Below, piece by piece: positions 17,801 to 26,563 of a DNA stretch of 64,000 nt; the first letter of the stretch is position 1; each line of letters starts with the position of its first letter. The notes under the pieces are model-generated. The model worked only from the letters and a program-made list of their open reading frames with translations. It did not search any database and was not told the DNA's origin. The translations under genes and the position numbers were made by a program. This DNA comes from Acidobacteriota bacterium (GTDB lineage: Bacteria > Acidobacteriota > Terriglobia > Terriglobales > Acidobacteriaceae), in the NCBI GenBank assembly GCA_013289765.1, contig JABCZI010000012.1, forward strand, positions 1 through 64,000. The letters run 5' to 3'.

Positions 17801-18673
17801 TTAGTTCACCCAGCCTGATTTCGATCCCCCGTTCCCCTTGCCCGGATCGTCATCCGGTGGAACGTAATTGCCGTGCTCGTCGAAATGGACGTCGCGGTCA
17901 TGCTGGCGCATGTAAACCTCAAACTTTTTCGCTGCGCGTCGCCGCTTCCATCGGTAATAGTCATTGCGATATCCGAAATAGCTTTCTGAAGCGGAAAGCA
18001 TGAGTCCCTTGCGCGGCAGGAATTTCAAATAGAGGTAGCCGAACAGCAATCCGCCGAGGTGCGCGAAGTTCGCGACTCCGCCGCTTTCCTGAATCGCTCC
18101 CGCCAGAGTCAGAAACACAATGCCCCACACGAAATACTTCGCCTTGATACGGAACGGAAGCGGGAACATCATGATTTCGCTTTCGCCGTACAACACGCCG
18201 AAAGCGACAAGCAGGCCGTAAATCCCGCCCGAGGCCCCAATCGTAGTAGTCACTGGAGAGAGTCCCAGAATATGCGTGTAGCTCATGGCGACTGTGGTAA
18301 GCGCGGCCGCGATCGTGCAGAAAAAGTAATACTCCAAAAAGCGTTTCGATCCCCAATCGCTCTCCAGTTGCGAACCGAACATCCACAGAGAGAGCGCATT
18401 GAAAATCAGATGGAGCAGTTGAAAGTGCAGAAACGAATATGTGATCAGCTGCCACACCATCCCGTGCATTACGAGCTTCGGGATCAAGCCCAGGTAAACG
18501 CTGACCCATTCATGAGCCTGAGGGGAGGCAACTTCCGTGATGGCCATGAACAGATAGATCCCGGCGTAGACGAGAATCAGCCGCTTCACCCAGCGCGTGA
18601 ACGGGGGGAGGCTCAACGAGATCGTATTACCGCGATTCATCGGCATGGCGGGGCCTCGACTACCGCAAGACAA
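17801..18673 (-). CDS. Rhomboid-family intramembrane serine protease
   Basis: GASGGIYGLLVAFGVLYG (GxSG motif) and H-containing ANFAHLGGLLFGYLYLK; multi-TM. Confidence 0.92.
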   Translation of the reverse strand: MSCGSRGPAMPMNRGNTISLSLPPFTRWVKRLILVYAGIYLFMAITEVASPQAHEWVSVYLGLIPKLVMHGMVWQLITYSFLHFQLLHLIFNALSLWMFGSQLESDWGSKRFLEYYFFCTIAAALTTVAMSYTHILGLSPVTTTIGASGGIYGLLVAFGVLYGESEIMMFPLPFRIKAKYFVWGIVFLTLAGAIQESGGVANFAHLGGLLFGYLYLKFLPRKGLMLSASESYFGYRNDYYRWKRRRAAKKFEVYMRQHDRDVHFDEHGNYVPPDDDPGKGNGGSKSGWVN

Positions 18674-18722
18674 AGACTGAGGTGGCTGAGATTCATGGTA
18701 TCAGGTCGCAGTCAACGGCAAC

Positions 18723-20135
18723 TCAACGCTCCGGTGTGGGCACAACGGTCAAACTGCGGTGTCCGCCCGCGTCGACCGCCCTGACAGCAAAGATGACATT
18801 GTCCTTTGAAAGTTTCAGCGTAGCGCGCGGAACATTGCCAATTTTTTGGACGTGTTCCCATTCTGGACTGGTTGTGGCCCGCCATAGAACTTCATACTCT
18901 GTTGCCGCGTCGCCGGAAGACGCTTGCCAAGTGATCGTCGAGTCATTCTCCAAATCCTTTGTGAGCACGTGGACATTGGCTGGGGGCGCCGGCCCTGATG
19001 CAAGGGACGCCAGAATGGCCGCATTCAGCCTTGCCACGTGCGCCACGTAATCAAAGTTCACAAATTTGATCAGGTCGCCATATTCAATGCCGCTTTCCGT
19101 TCGCACGTTCTGATGCTGATGGTGAAAGTCCTCGCGAAACTCAGTGAATCGCACGGCGGCGTAGCCTTGCTGATTGAAGGAATAATGGTCGCCTCCGCGG
19201 AGATACCGGTCCAGCCGGAAGACCAGTAGCGGCTTCACGCCGACGTGATAAGTGCGGCCCACATCGGCGACATAGCGCGCCAGTTGCCGCGAGGCAGAGT
19301 CGTTCTCGCCGCCCAATCCACGAATCTGCCGAATTTCCTGCTCAGTAGCAGCAGCGGGCAGTCCCTCGGAAAAGACGCGCACCACTGAATGATCCTGCCC
19401 GGCACTACTGTCTCCACCGACGATGTCATTGTTCAATACAGCTTCAATGTTCCAGCCTTCTTCCCTGGCCATTTTGGCGAAGTGATGGCTTCCGTTCAAC
19501 CCCTGCTCTTCGCCCGCAACCGCGAGAAAAACAATTGTGGCGGGAAACTTTAGCGTGCTCAACACTCGCGCGCATTCCAGGCTGACGGCGGTTCCGCTGC
19601 CGTCGTCATTCGCGCCCGGAGCGTCGCCCTTCAGGTCGAGAGTATCGCTGTTCCGCGAATCGTAGTGCCCGGTGACCAGTATGATCCGCTTCGCGCTAGC
19701 CGCGTCCGTACCTTTCAAGACCGCATAAACATTGGTAATTTCGGTAGGCTGGGGAATCCGGTCGGCGGCCGGCTCGGTGAACCTGTCGGTCTTCACCTCC
19801 AGGCAGCCGCCGCAATCTTTCGAATACTGCTCGAATTCTGACTTGATCCACTCTCGCGCCGCGCCCACTCCATGTCCAGCCGCGATAGAACTCGAGTCCT
19901 GCGGGGAAATCGTCACCCGGGTTCCGAAGCTCACCAGCTTTTCGACATTCGCCCGAATGCGCTCGGCGGAAACCCGCTGCAGTGCAGCAGAGATGCGCGC
20001 GTCCACCGCCATGGGCTCGGCGGCAGATCCTGATTTATCCGTCGATCCTTTATCCTGGGCGGGCAACCCAGCGTTGGCAGCCAGCACCAACAAGAGGCCT
20101 GTTAGCCAGGGTCTTTTAACGAGATGAGAAATCAT
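18723..20135 (-). CDS. Secreted M28-family metallopeptidase
   Basis: Signal peptide; VTGHYDSRN...APGANDDGSGTAVSLECARVL...FLAVAGEEQGLNGSHHFA...DHYSFNQQGYAAVRFTE. Confidence 0.93.
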   Translation of the reverse strand: MISHLVKRPWLTGLLLVLAANAGLPAQDKGSTDKSGSAAEPMAVDARISAALQRVSAERIRANVEKLVSFGTRVTISPQDSSSIAAGHGVGAAREWIKSEFEQYSKDCGGCLEVKTDRFTEPAADRIPQPTEITNVYAVLKGTDAASAKRIILVTGHYDSRNSDTLDLKGDAPGANDDGSGTAVSLECARVLSTLKFPATIVFLAVAGEEQGLNGSHHFAKMAREEGWNIEAVLNNDIVGGDSSAGQDHSVVRVFSEGLPAAATEQEIRQIRGLGGENDSASRQLARYVADVGRTYHVGVKPLLVFRLDRYLRGGDHYSFNQQGYAAVRFTEFREDFHHQHQNVRTESGIEYGDLIKFVNFDYVAHVARLNAAILASLASGPAPPANVHVLTKDLENDSTITWQASSGDAATEYEVLWRATTSPEWEHVQKIGNVPRATLKLSKDNVIFAVRAVDAGGHRSLTVVPTPER

Positions 20136-20218
20136 GTAGGCTCCGCGGATGCAAATGTCAAGGGCAACAGCCGGTTACCGCCGTACAAAATAAATCGCCC
20201 TCTACCAGCCCCACCCCT

Positions 20219-20247
20219 TGACCTGTACCGGAAGAGAATCTAAATAT
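20219..20247 (+). promoter_or_regulatory. Candidate sigma70 promoter for the LysW-like gene
   Basis: TTGACC - 17 bp - TAAATA, followed by GGAGG before ATG 20279. Confidence 0.5.
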
Positions 20248-20278
20248 TATCAAGGGTATCTAAGGAAGTGGAGGAATC

Positions 20279-20476
20279 ATGGTTCTTTGTCCCGAGTGCG
20301 AAACGAATTTGGATGTCGAAGAGGAAGAGGTCGACGAGGGCGAGATTGTTTCTTGCCCCGAGTGCGGCACTGACTTCGAAGTGGTCACTACCAGTCCACT
20401 GGAGTTGAAGGCGGTCGAGGCCGGATACGTGGAAGAGGAAGCAGAAGTGGAGACCGAAGACGGTGACGAGTCCTAG
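20279..20476 (+). CDS. LysW-like zinc-ribbon amino-group carrier protein
   Basis: MVLCPECETNLDVEEEEVDEGEIVSCPECGTDFEVVTTSPLELKAVE resembles LysW (two CPEC motifs); C-terminus differs from the typical EDWGE. Confidence 0.78.
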   Translation: MVLCPECETNLDVEEEEVDEGEIVSCPECGTDFEVVTTSPLELKAVEAGYVEEEAEVETEDGDES

Positions 20477-20903
20477 ATCGCGCCTGGCGGGTACGCTCGC
20501 AAACCTGTTTTCTCTCAGCGCTCTGCTTTTGGCCGTTCTTGCCTCTCCATGCTTACCTGTCAAAGTGCCAGCCGTTGCCGCTTCCGCGCGGGAAAAGCTA
20601 AAGCCGACGGATCATTACGCCCTTATTTTTGGAACGGTTTGGGGACCCGACGATCACCCCGTTTATGGAGTGACGGTCAAGATACGCCGTGCGCGCGACA
20701 AAAAGCCCAAGTGGGTACTCACTTCCGATCATGCCGGCGAATTTGCCCAGCGCGTTCCGGCCGGGAAAGCCGAATACGAAGTTTGGGCCGATCTCAAGGG
20801 AGTCAAAACTAGAAGTGGCGAGAGATTGTATCTGGCGCAGAAGGTGGCGGTCCACGTAGAGTATGACGAGCGCGTCGATATCGGTTTACATCTGACCAAG
20901 TAA
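20463..20903 (+). CDS. Exported protein with a single carboxypeptidase-regulatory-like (CarboxypepD_reg) domain
   Basis: N-terminal signal segment; GTVWGPDDHPVYGVTVKIRR...AGEFAQRVPAGKAEYEVWADLKG; overlaps the upstream gene by 14 bp. Confidence 0.72.
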   Translation: MTSPRSRLAGTLANLFSLSALLLAVLASPCLPVKVPAVAASAREKLKPTDHYALIFGTVWGPDDHPVYGVTVKIRRARDKKPKWVLTSDHAGEFAQRVPAGKAEYEVWADLKGVKTRSGERLYLAQKVAVHVEYDERVDIGLHLTK

Positions 20904-20921
20904 AGAAATGTAAGTAAAGAA

Positions 20922-21314
20922 ATGAAAGAAGAGAAATTCAGCCGCATGACTCCTAGACGTCCTTTCAAGACCGCCTCTGTGATAGCCGCCGCTTTCGTTC
21001 TTATCGTATCGGGGATTGCCCACGCCTCTCCCGATAAGAAAGAAAAACAACAAGGCCGGCTGCTATTCGGAAAAGTACTTGATCAGCACGATAATCCCGT
21101 TCCCGGAGCCATCGTCTACCTTACCGACACGCGCACCCACGCCGTAAAGACGTACATTGTCAGCCAGGAAGGCACTTACCGTTTTCCCGGCCTCTCCACG
21201 GTCGATTACGAAGTCTATGCCGAGTACGACGGCCGCAAGAGCGACACGAAATCAGTGAGCCAGTTTGATGACCGGTCACAGGTCTACGTCGATCTCAGAA
21301 TCAACACTCGGTGA
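20922..21314 (+). CDS. Exported protein with a single carboxypeptidase-regulatory-like domain (paralogue of previous)
   Basis: Signal peptide; GKVLDQHDNPVPGAIVYLTDTRTHAVKTYIVSQEGTYRFPGLSTVDYEVYAEYDGRKS. Confidence 0.8.
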   Translation: MKEEKFSRMTPRRPFKTASVIAAAFVLIVSGIAHASPDKKEKQQGRLLFGKVLDQHDNPVPGAIVYLTDTRTHAVKTYIVSQEGTYRFPGLSTVDYEVYAEYDGRKSDTKSVSQFDDRSQVYVDLRINTR

Positions 21315-21988
21315 AGGCATACAACTTTTTCCGTTCAGACGGGTTCAATAGATATGGCTTCAATAAAGGAAGTTATTGCGGGAGGACGACCTTGAAAGTA
21401 TTGCGCCGGCTTCACCTTCACAATCTCTATGCCTTGGCCGCAGGGCCAATGTTTGTGCTCTTGATCGCAGCGGGCGTGTCCGCTTTTGCCCAAGAACGCA
21501 CGATGAGCCCATATCAGGACGAACAAGATGGCGTCAGCGCCGGCGGCAAGTGGACCGCGTTCCGCTCCGAAGACAAAATGACCGGCGCGAAGAAAGTTCG
21601 CTTCGAACTTCTGGCCAATAATTACCTTCGCGAAGACCCCGACTCCAAACCGCGAGTCGAACTCGTCTGTAGCAATGGCAAGTTTGAGCGGGCCGACTTC
21701 ACTCCCGGCGAAAGGTTGGGACGGCCGGATTATCCAGGCTTCTGGGGACAGCCCAAGATGGAAGTAATGGTTCGCATCGATGGCAGCCACGACCATAAAG
21801 GATGGAACTGGGTGCGCGGACATTTTCTGGCCATGGACAAAGGCACGGTGCGCGGCATGATTGGAGCCGAAGTGTTCAATTTGGAAGTGCGAACCAGAAG
21901 TGGTCCTCAGATCGCCGAGTTCTCCCCGGCAGGTTTGGATCTGCAAGAGGTGAGAAAGGTTTGCGACCTCACCCCGCATAAGCCTTGA
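21311..21988 (+). CDS. Hypothetical secreted protein (start uncertain)
   Basis: Signal-like segment LYALAAGPMFVLLIAAGVSAFAQ; overlaps the previous gene by 4 bp. Confidence 0.65.
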   Translation: MKAYNFFRSDGFNRYGFNKGSYCGRTTLKVLRRLHLHNLYALAAGPMFVLLIAAGVSAFAQERTMSPYQDEQDGVSAGGKWTAFRSEDKMTGAKKVRFELLANNYLREDPDSKPRVELVCSNGKFERADFTPGERLGRPDYPGFWGQPKMEVMVRIDGSHDHKGWNWVRGHFLAMDKGTVRGMIGAEVFNLEVRTRSGPQIAEFSPAGLDLQEVRKVCDLTPHKP

Positions 21989-22012
21989 CCACCTCCACCG
22001 CGAGCTCTTCCA

Positions 22013-22040
22013 GGGCTGAGCCTAACGGCTCAGCCCTTTT
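22013..22040 (+). terminator. Rho-independent terminator
   Basis: GGGCTGAGCC-TAAC-GGCTCAGCCC-TTTT, perfect 10-bp stem. Confidence 0.85.
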
Positions 22041-22155
22041 GTTGCTGACAGGGCTCTCAGCCCGTGGTCGGTCATGTCCGCCGGGTACCCAACAGTCACT
22101 TGCATGCCTGCCACACTCCTGTTCCACTAAAGCCGTTGTTCGACGCAAGCCGATA

Positions 22156-22737
22156 ATGGAGGGCAACGTGATCACAGGGGCGGCGTTCCTGCTGTTCGTC
22201 GTGGGTGTAGCGGTTTACATAGTCGTCCTCTATAACGAACTGGTGCGGCTGCGCAATGACAACGATCGCGCCTGGGCCAACATCGACGTGCTGCTCAAAC
22301 AACGTCACGACGAGATTCCCAATCTGGTCGAGACGGTGAAGGGATACATGCAGCACGAGCAGCAGACGTTAACGGCTGTAACCCAAGCGCGTGCCGCATC
22401 GATGAATGCGGCAAGTATTGGACAGAAAGCGCAGGCTGACGCGATGATGACAGGCGCGCTGCGCGGCTTATTCGCCGTGGCGGAGAATTATCCTCAGCTC
22501 AAAGCCAACGACAATTTTCTCAAACTACAAACGCGCATCAGCGAATTGGAAGAACGCATCGCCGATCGCCGCGAGTTCTTCAACGACGACGTTAATACCT
22601 ATAACACCCGCATCGGCCAGATCCCGGAAGTGTTTGTGGCCAGCTTTATGGAGCTAAAGCCCCGCGACATGTTCAAAGTGTCCGAAGAAGACCGCAAGCT
22701 GGTGGAAGTTAAGTTCCAGAGTGCTGCGGGGGCGTAG
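22156..22737 (+). CDS. LemA family protein (ORF track start 21985 is upstream of a terminator; 22156 preferred)
   Basis: YNELVRLRNDNDRAWANIDVLLKQRHDEIPNLVETVKGYMQHEQQTLTAVTQARA is LemA-like; one N-terminal TM. Confidence 0.92.
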   Translation: MEGNVITGAAFLLFVVGVAVYIVVLYNELVRLRNDNDRAWANIDVLLKQRHDEIPNLVETVKGYMQHEQQTLTAVTQARAASMNAASIGQKAQADAMMTGALRGLFAVAENYPQLKANDNFLKLQTRISELEERIADRREFFNDDVNTYNTRIGQIPEVFVASFMELKPRDMFKVSEEDRKLVEVKFQSAAGA

Positions 22738-22886
22738 CGAAGGCCCGGGCGCTAAAGACAGTTCTAGAGAACGCAGCGCCACTCCCCATTTTCCGTCAGA
22801 AATAATTTCACCTGCCCTAAGCCACTCGCCTCCCTTTGTGCAACTAACGCTTATAACGTTTTGAATTCACAATGACGAGGTGGACT

Positions 22887-23249
22887 ATGCTCAATAACTT
22901 AGTAAAATCGATTCTCAAAACCGCAGTGCATTTTCTCGAACAGTCCGACCGCGTCGCAAGCGACTTGCGGGACCGTGTTGCCGACGGATACGAGAGCGCC
23001 GCTGACCGGGTTTCTGACCTGCGAGACCGGGCCCAGGATCTTTATGAAGGCGAAGACCACACTCTCCGCAATGTGCTGGTTTTTGCCGCCGGTGTTGGCG
23101 TCGGCATTGGAGCTGGCATGCTGCTTGCGCCCGCGAGCGGCGAAGAAATCCGCGGTTCAATCGGCGACAGAGTGCAGGACATCAGCGACCGCGTCCGCGA
23201 CCGGTTCTCGTCGGAAACGGGCAGGGCTACGGGGACAGAAGGCCGATAA
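22887..23249 (+). CDS. YtxH domain-containing protein
   Basis: FAAGVGVGIGAGMLLAPASGEEIRGSIGDRVQDISDRVRDRF is the YtxH signature. Confidence 0.85.
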   Translation: MLNNLVKSILKTAVHFLEQSDRVASDLRDRVADGYESAADRVSDLRDRAQDLYEGEDHTLRNVLVFAAGVGVGIGAGMLLAPASGEEIRGSIGDRVQDISDRVRDRFSSETGRATGTEGR

Positions 23250-23374
23250 TTTCCTGAGATAGGCACGGGCGCACGCGTCTCTTTTCCGGCTTGGGCGCAG
23301 TTGTGTCTTTGCTCTGTGCCCCCTTGTGTTTGCTTTTATCCAGGCCCGCGATGCAGCCCCTGGGGAGATGCGTC

Positions 23375-24472
23375 CTATCCCAGCAACCGCGCAGCGTCTT
23401 TTGCGTAGTAAGTGAGGATGATGCTGGCCCCGGCGCGGCGAATGCTCAGCAGGGATTCCATCATGACGCGGTCGCGCTCGATCCAGCCGTTGCGCGCGGC
23501 GGCTTCGATCATCGCGAACTCGCCGGAGACTTGATACGCCGCCAGTGGCAGGTCAAAGCGCTCGCGGGCGGCTGCAATGACGTCGAGGTAAGGCATGGCC
23601 GGCTTGACCATGATCATGTCAGCGCCTTCTTCAATATCGAGTTCGATCTCGCGCATGGCTTCGCGCAAGTTGGCTCCATCCATCTGATAAGAACGGCGGT
23701 CGCCGAATTGCGGCGCGGAATCTGCAGCCTCGCGAAACGGCCCATAGAACCCGGATGCGAACTTGGCAGCGTACGAAAGAATCGGAGTATTAATAAAGCC
23801 GGCATCGTCAAGTGCGCGGCGAATGGCGGCAACCCGCCCATCCATCATGTCGGATGGAGCGATGACGTCGATGCCGGCACGCGTCAGCGAGACGGAGCTG
23901 CGGGCAAGAAGTTCCAGGCTGGCATCGTTATCGATTTCGAAGTCGGAAGTTGAGCCCGATGCCGAAGAATCGATCCCGCGCTTTCCCGAGGCGTTCGGGA
24001 CCGCACCATCGCGAGCTGCGGATTCACGTTCTGCAACCGCCGCACCGAGCGACTTCGGTGTCGACGCCCCCTTCACAATGCCGCAATGTCCGTGCGACAT
24101 GTATTCACACAGGCAAACATCGCCCATCAAAACCAGCTCGGGCACTTCGCGCTTCATAGCGCGGGCGGCCTGCTGCACGATTCCGTCCTCCGCCCAAGCT
24201 CCAGTAGCGACATCGTCTTTCTTCTCGGGAAGACCAAAGAGAATCACCGACGGCACGCCTAGGGAATGAACTTCCCGCGCCTCTTTCACCGCCTCGTCCA
24301 CCGAAAGATTAAATACTCCTGGCATGGAGCCGACTGCCTTCCGTACCCCTTCACCCGGGCAAACGAACATGGGGTAGACGAAGGCTTCGGGAGTCAAACG
24401 AGTCTCGCGCACCATATCGCGAAGCTGGCTGGTGCGGCGAAGACGACGGAGGCGGGTGACCGGAAAAGCCAT
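23375..24472 (-). CDS. hemB: Delta-aminolevulinic acid dehydratase (porphobilinogen synthase) with internal insertion
   Basis: [16 protein letters not shown] ... [39 protein letters not shown] ... [18 protein letters not shown] ... [12 protein letters not shown]. Confidence 0.97.
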   Translation of the reverse strand: MAFPVTRLRRLRRTSQLRDMVRETRLTPEAFVYPMFVCPGEGVRKAVGSMPGVFNLSVDEAVKEAREVHSLGVPSVILFGLPEKKDDVATGAWAEDGIVQQAARAMKREVPELVLMGDVCLCEYMSHGHCGIVKGASTPKSLGAAVAERESAARDGAVPNASGKRGIDSSASGSTSDFEIDNDASLELLARSSVSLTRAGIDVIAPSDMMDGRVAAIRRALDDAGFINTPILSYAAKFASGFYGPFREAADSAPQFGDRRSYQMDGANLREAMREIELDIEEGADMIMVKPAMPYLDVIAAARERFDLPLAAYQVSGEFAMIEAAARNGWIERDRVMMESLLSIRRAGASIILTYYAKDAARLLG

Positions 24473-24740
24473 GTGGCACCTGGAATTTCTGAGCGTAGCG
24501 CATCAAATCGTCGCCCATCAAATCAAGGGCAGCGCCTGTAAGGTTTCTGAACAGCTAGGCGACGCTCCACGCCCAGCGCAATTTTATCAGGGACTGGCGG
24601 CAGGCAGGACTCTGATCTCGTAAAGGCTTTATTTGCAGGTGCCGGCGACGTTGCGCCGCACGGTGAATGTGACCAAAGTAATGTGTAGTACCCCGAAACC
24701 AATCTAGAATCCGTACGTTTGTCCATAAACTGGAAGTCGG

Positions 24741-26492
24741 ATGACGCCACTCCGCCGACATCGCTGGTTCGTGCTCGCGGGCGCGATTACGCTGGCATTT
24801 GCCATGGTGTCTTTGGCAGTGCCACGCGGTCTAGTGCTGACCGCGATTTCTGATGTCGGATATTTTCTGCTGATCCTCTCAGTCGGCGTGGCCATGTTCT
24901 TCAATGCGTGGTCGATGCGGGGTGTCACCCAGCGTTTCTGGATTCTGATGGGCGCGGGATGCATTCTCTGGGCCAGCAATCTGGCAGCCTGGACCTATTA
25001 CGAAGTACTGCGCCGGACGAATGTCCCCATCGTGTCGTTCATGGATGTGTTCTTGTTTCTCCACTTGATCCCAATGATCGCGGCAGTTGGGTTGCGTCCC
25101 CACCGCTCCGAAGGCGAACAAAAATTCCGCTTGGGTACGCTGGATTTCTTTCTTCTACTAATCTGGTGGGTGTTCCTCTATGCGTTCGTAGTCTTTCCTT
25201 CCCAGTACATGTTGGTGAATGCGGCCTTGTACAGAAAAAACTTTACCTCACTCTATCTGGTAGAAACCGGAGTGCTGGTATTAGTCCTGGGAATTGCCGG
25301 CCAAGGAGCCACGGGTGGATGGAGGAAGGTCTATTTGAATCTGATGCTGGCCAGCGCTGTGTACGCTGTGGGCTCCAACTTCTTGAGCATGGCGCTTTCC
25401 AACGGGAAATACTACACCGGAAGTCTCTACGATGTTCCTCTGCTCGGCACCGTAAGCTGGATGGCCGCAACGGCCCTTACCGCGCGCCAGTGGAAGTCAG
25501 AGGCTGAACCGGCGCCGGCAGAGGACAAATGGGGCGCGATGGCGTTGCACCTCGCCATGCTGGCGATTCTTTCGCTGCCGGTACTGGGCCTCTGGGCTTT
25601 CCGGTGGGACGATTCGCCGGCGTCGACCCGCTCGTTCCGATTGTTCACGGTTCTGGCAGCGATGCTGGTGTTGGGCTCTTTTGTTTTTGTACGTCAGTAT
25701 CTTCAGGACCGGGAGTTGATCCATCTGCTGGACCATTCGCGGCGCAGCTTCGAGAACGAGCAACGGTTGCAGAGCCATTTGGTGCAAAGAGAAAAGCTGG
25801 CTTCCCTGGGTCAATTAGTTGCGGGGGCGGCGCATGAAATCAATCATCCGCTGACGGCAATCATGAGCTATTCAGAAAAACTTTGGTCAACTCAGCGGTT
25901 GAGCAGCGAGCAGGACGCGCTTGTCCGGAAAATCGTGAGCCATTCGCAGCGCACTCGCGACCTCATTTCCAATCTTCTGAGCTTCGCCCAGCAAGCTTCC
26001 GGGGAAAAAGCGATAGTGGATTTATCCATGCTTCTGCAGCGCAGCGTGCAAATGCGGGAGCTCCAACGGCACGATCAGAAAATCCGAATCGAAACGGTAA
26101 TCGATCCGAATGTGCCCAAGGTCTGGGGAGACGGTCACCGTCTGTTCCAGGCGTTCGTGCAGATCGTCGAAAATGCCTTGGACGCGCTTGAGGAAGCGGG
26201 CGGAGGATTGCTCGAGGTCAGCGCTCGCCTTCAAGGAGAGGAAGTGGTCGTCCAGTTTTCCGACAACGGACTAGGAATCAAGGAACCGCATCGGGTGTTC
26301 GATCCTTTCTATACCACGAAGCCCATCGGCAAAGGCACAGGCCTCGGTTTAAGCGCTGTCTACGGGGTAGTGCAAGATCATCAAGGCCAGATTACCTGCC
26401 ACAATAAGCCGGAGGGCGGAGCGGTGTTCGCGCTCCACTTGCCTGTCGCCACAGCGCGCGAAGCCCAAGTGCTGGCGGCGGCCCAATCCTGA
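24741..26492 (+). CDS. Multi-TM sensor histidine kinase
   Basis: LGQLVAGAAHEINHPLTAIMSYSE H-box; FVQIVENALDALEEAGGG N-box; FDPFYTTKPIGKGTGLGLSAVYGVVQDH ATPase motifs; hydrophobic N-terminal half. Confidence 0.94.
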   Translation: MTPLRRHRWFVLAGAITLAFAMVSLAVPRGLVLTAISDVGYFLLILSVGVAMFFNAWSMRGVTQRFWILMGAGCILWASNLAAWTYYEVLRRTNVPIVSFMDVFLFLHLIPMIAAVGLRPHRSEGEQKFRLGTLDFFLLLIWWVFLYAFVVFPSQYMLVNAALYRKNFTSLYLVETGVLVLVLGIAGQGATGGWRKVYLNLMLASAVYAVGSNFLSMALSNGKYYTGSLYDVPLLGTVSWMAATALTARQWKSEAEPAPAEDKWGAMALHLAMLAILSLPVLGLWAFRWDDSPASTRSFRLFTVLAAMLVLGSFVFVRQYLQDRELIHLLDHSRRSFENEQRLQSHLVQREKLASLGQLVAGAAHEINHPLTAIMSYSEKLWSTQRLSSEQDALVRKIVSHSQRTRDLISNLLSFAQQASGEKAIVDLSMLLQRSVQMRELQRHDQKIRIETVIDPNVPKVWGDGHRLFQAFVQIVENALDALEEAGGGLLEVSARLQGEEVVVQFSDNGLGIKEPHRVFDPFYTTKPIGKGTGLGLSAVYGVVQDHQGQITCHNKPEGGAVFALHLPVATAREAQVLAAAQS

Positions 26493-26563
26493 TTTCGGCC
26501 CCTGGGGGGAAGCAGTTCATCGCATGCGGCTGCGCTACTCGCCCTTCCTGTAACATAAATTCA

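Noticed and set aside
21985-22155. N-terminal 57 residues of the LemA ORF in the track
   Set aside because: The upstream part spans a perfect rho-independent terminator (22013-22040) and lacks LemA similarity; start at 22156 is preferred.
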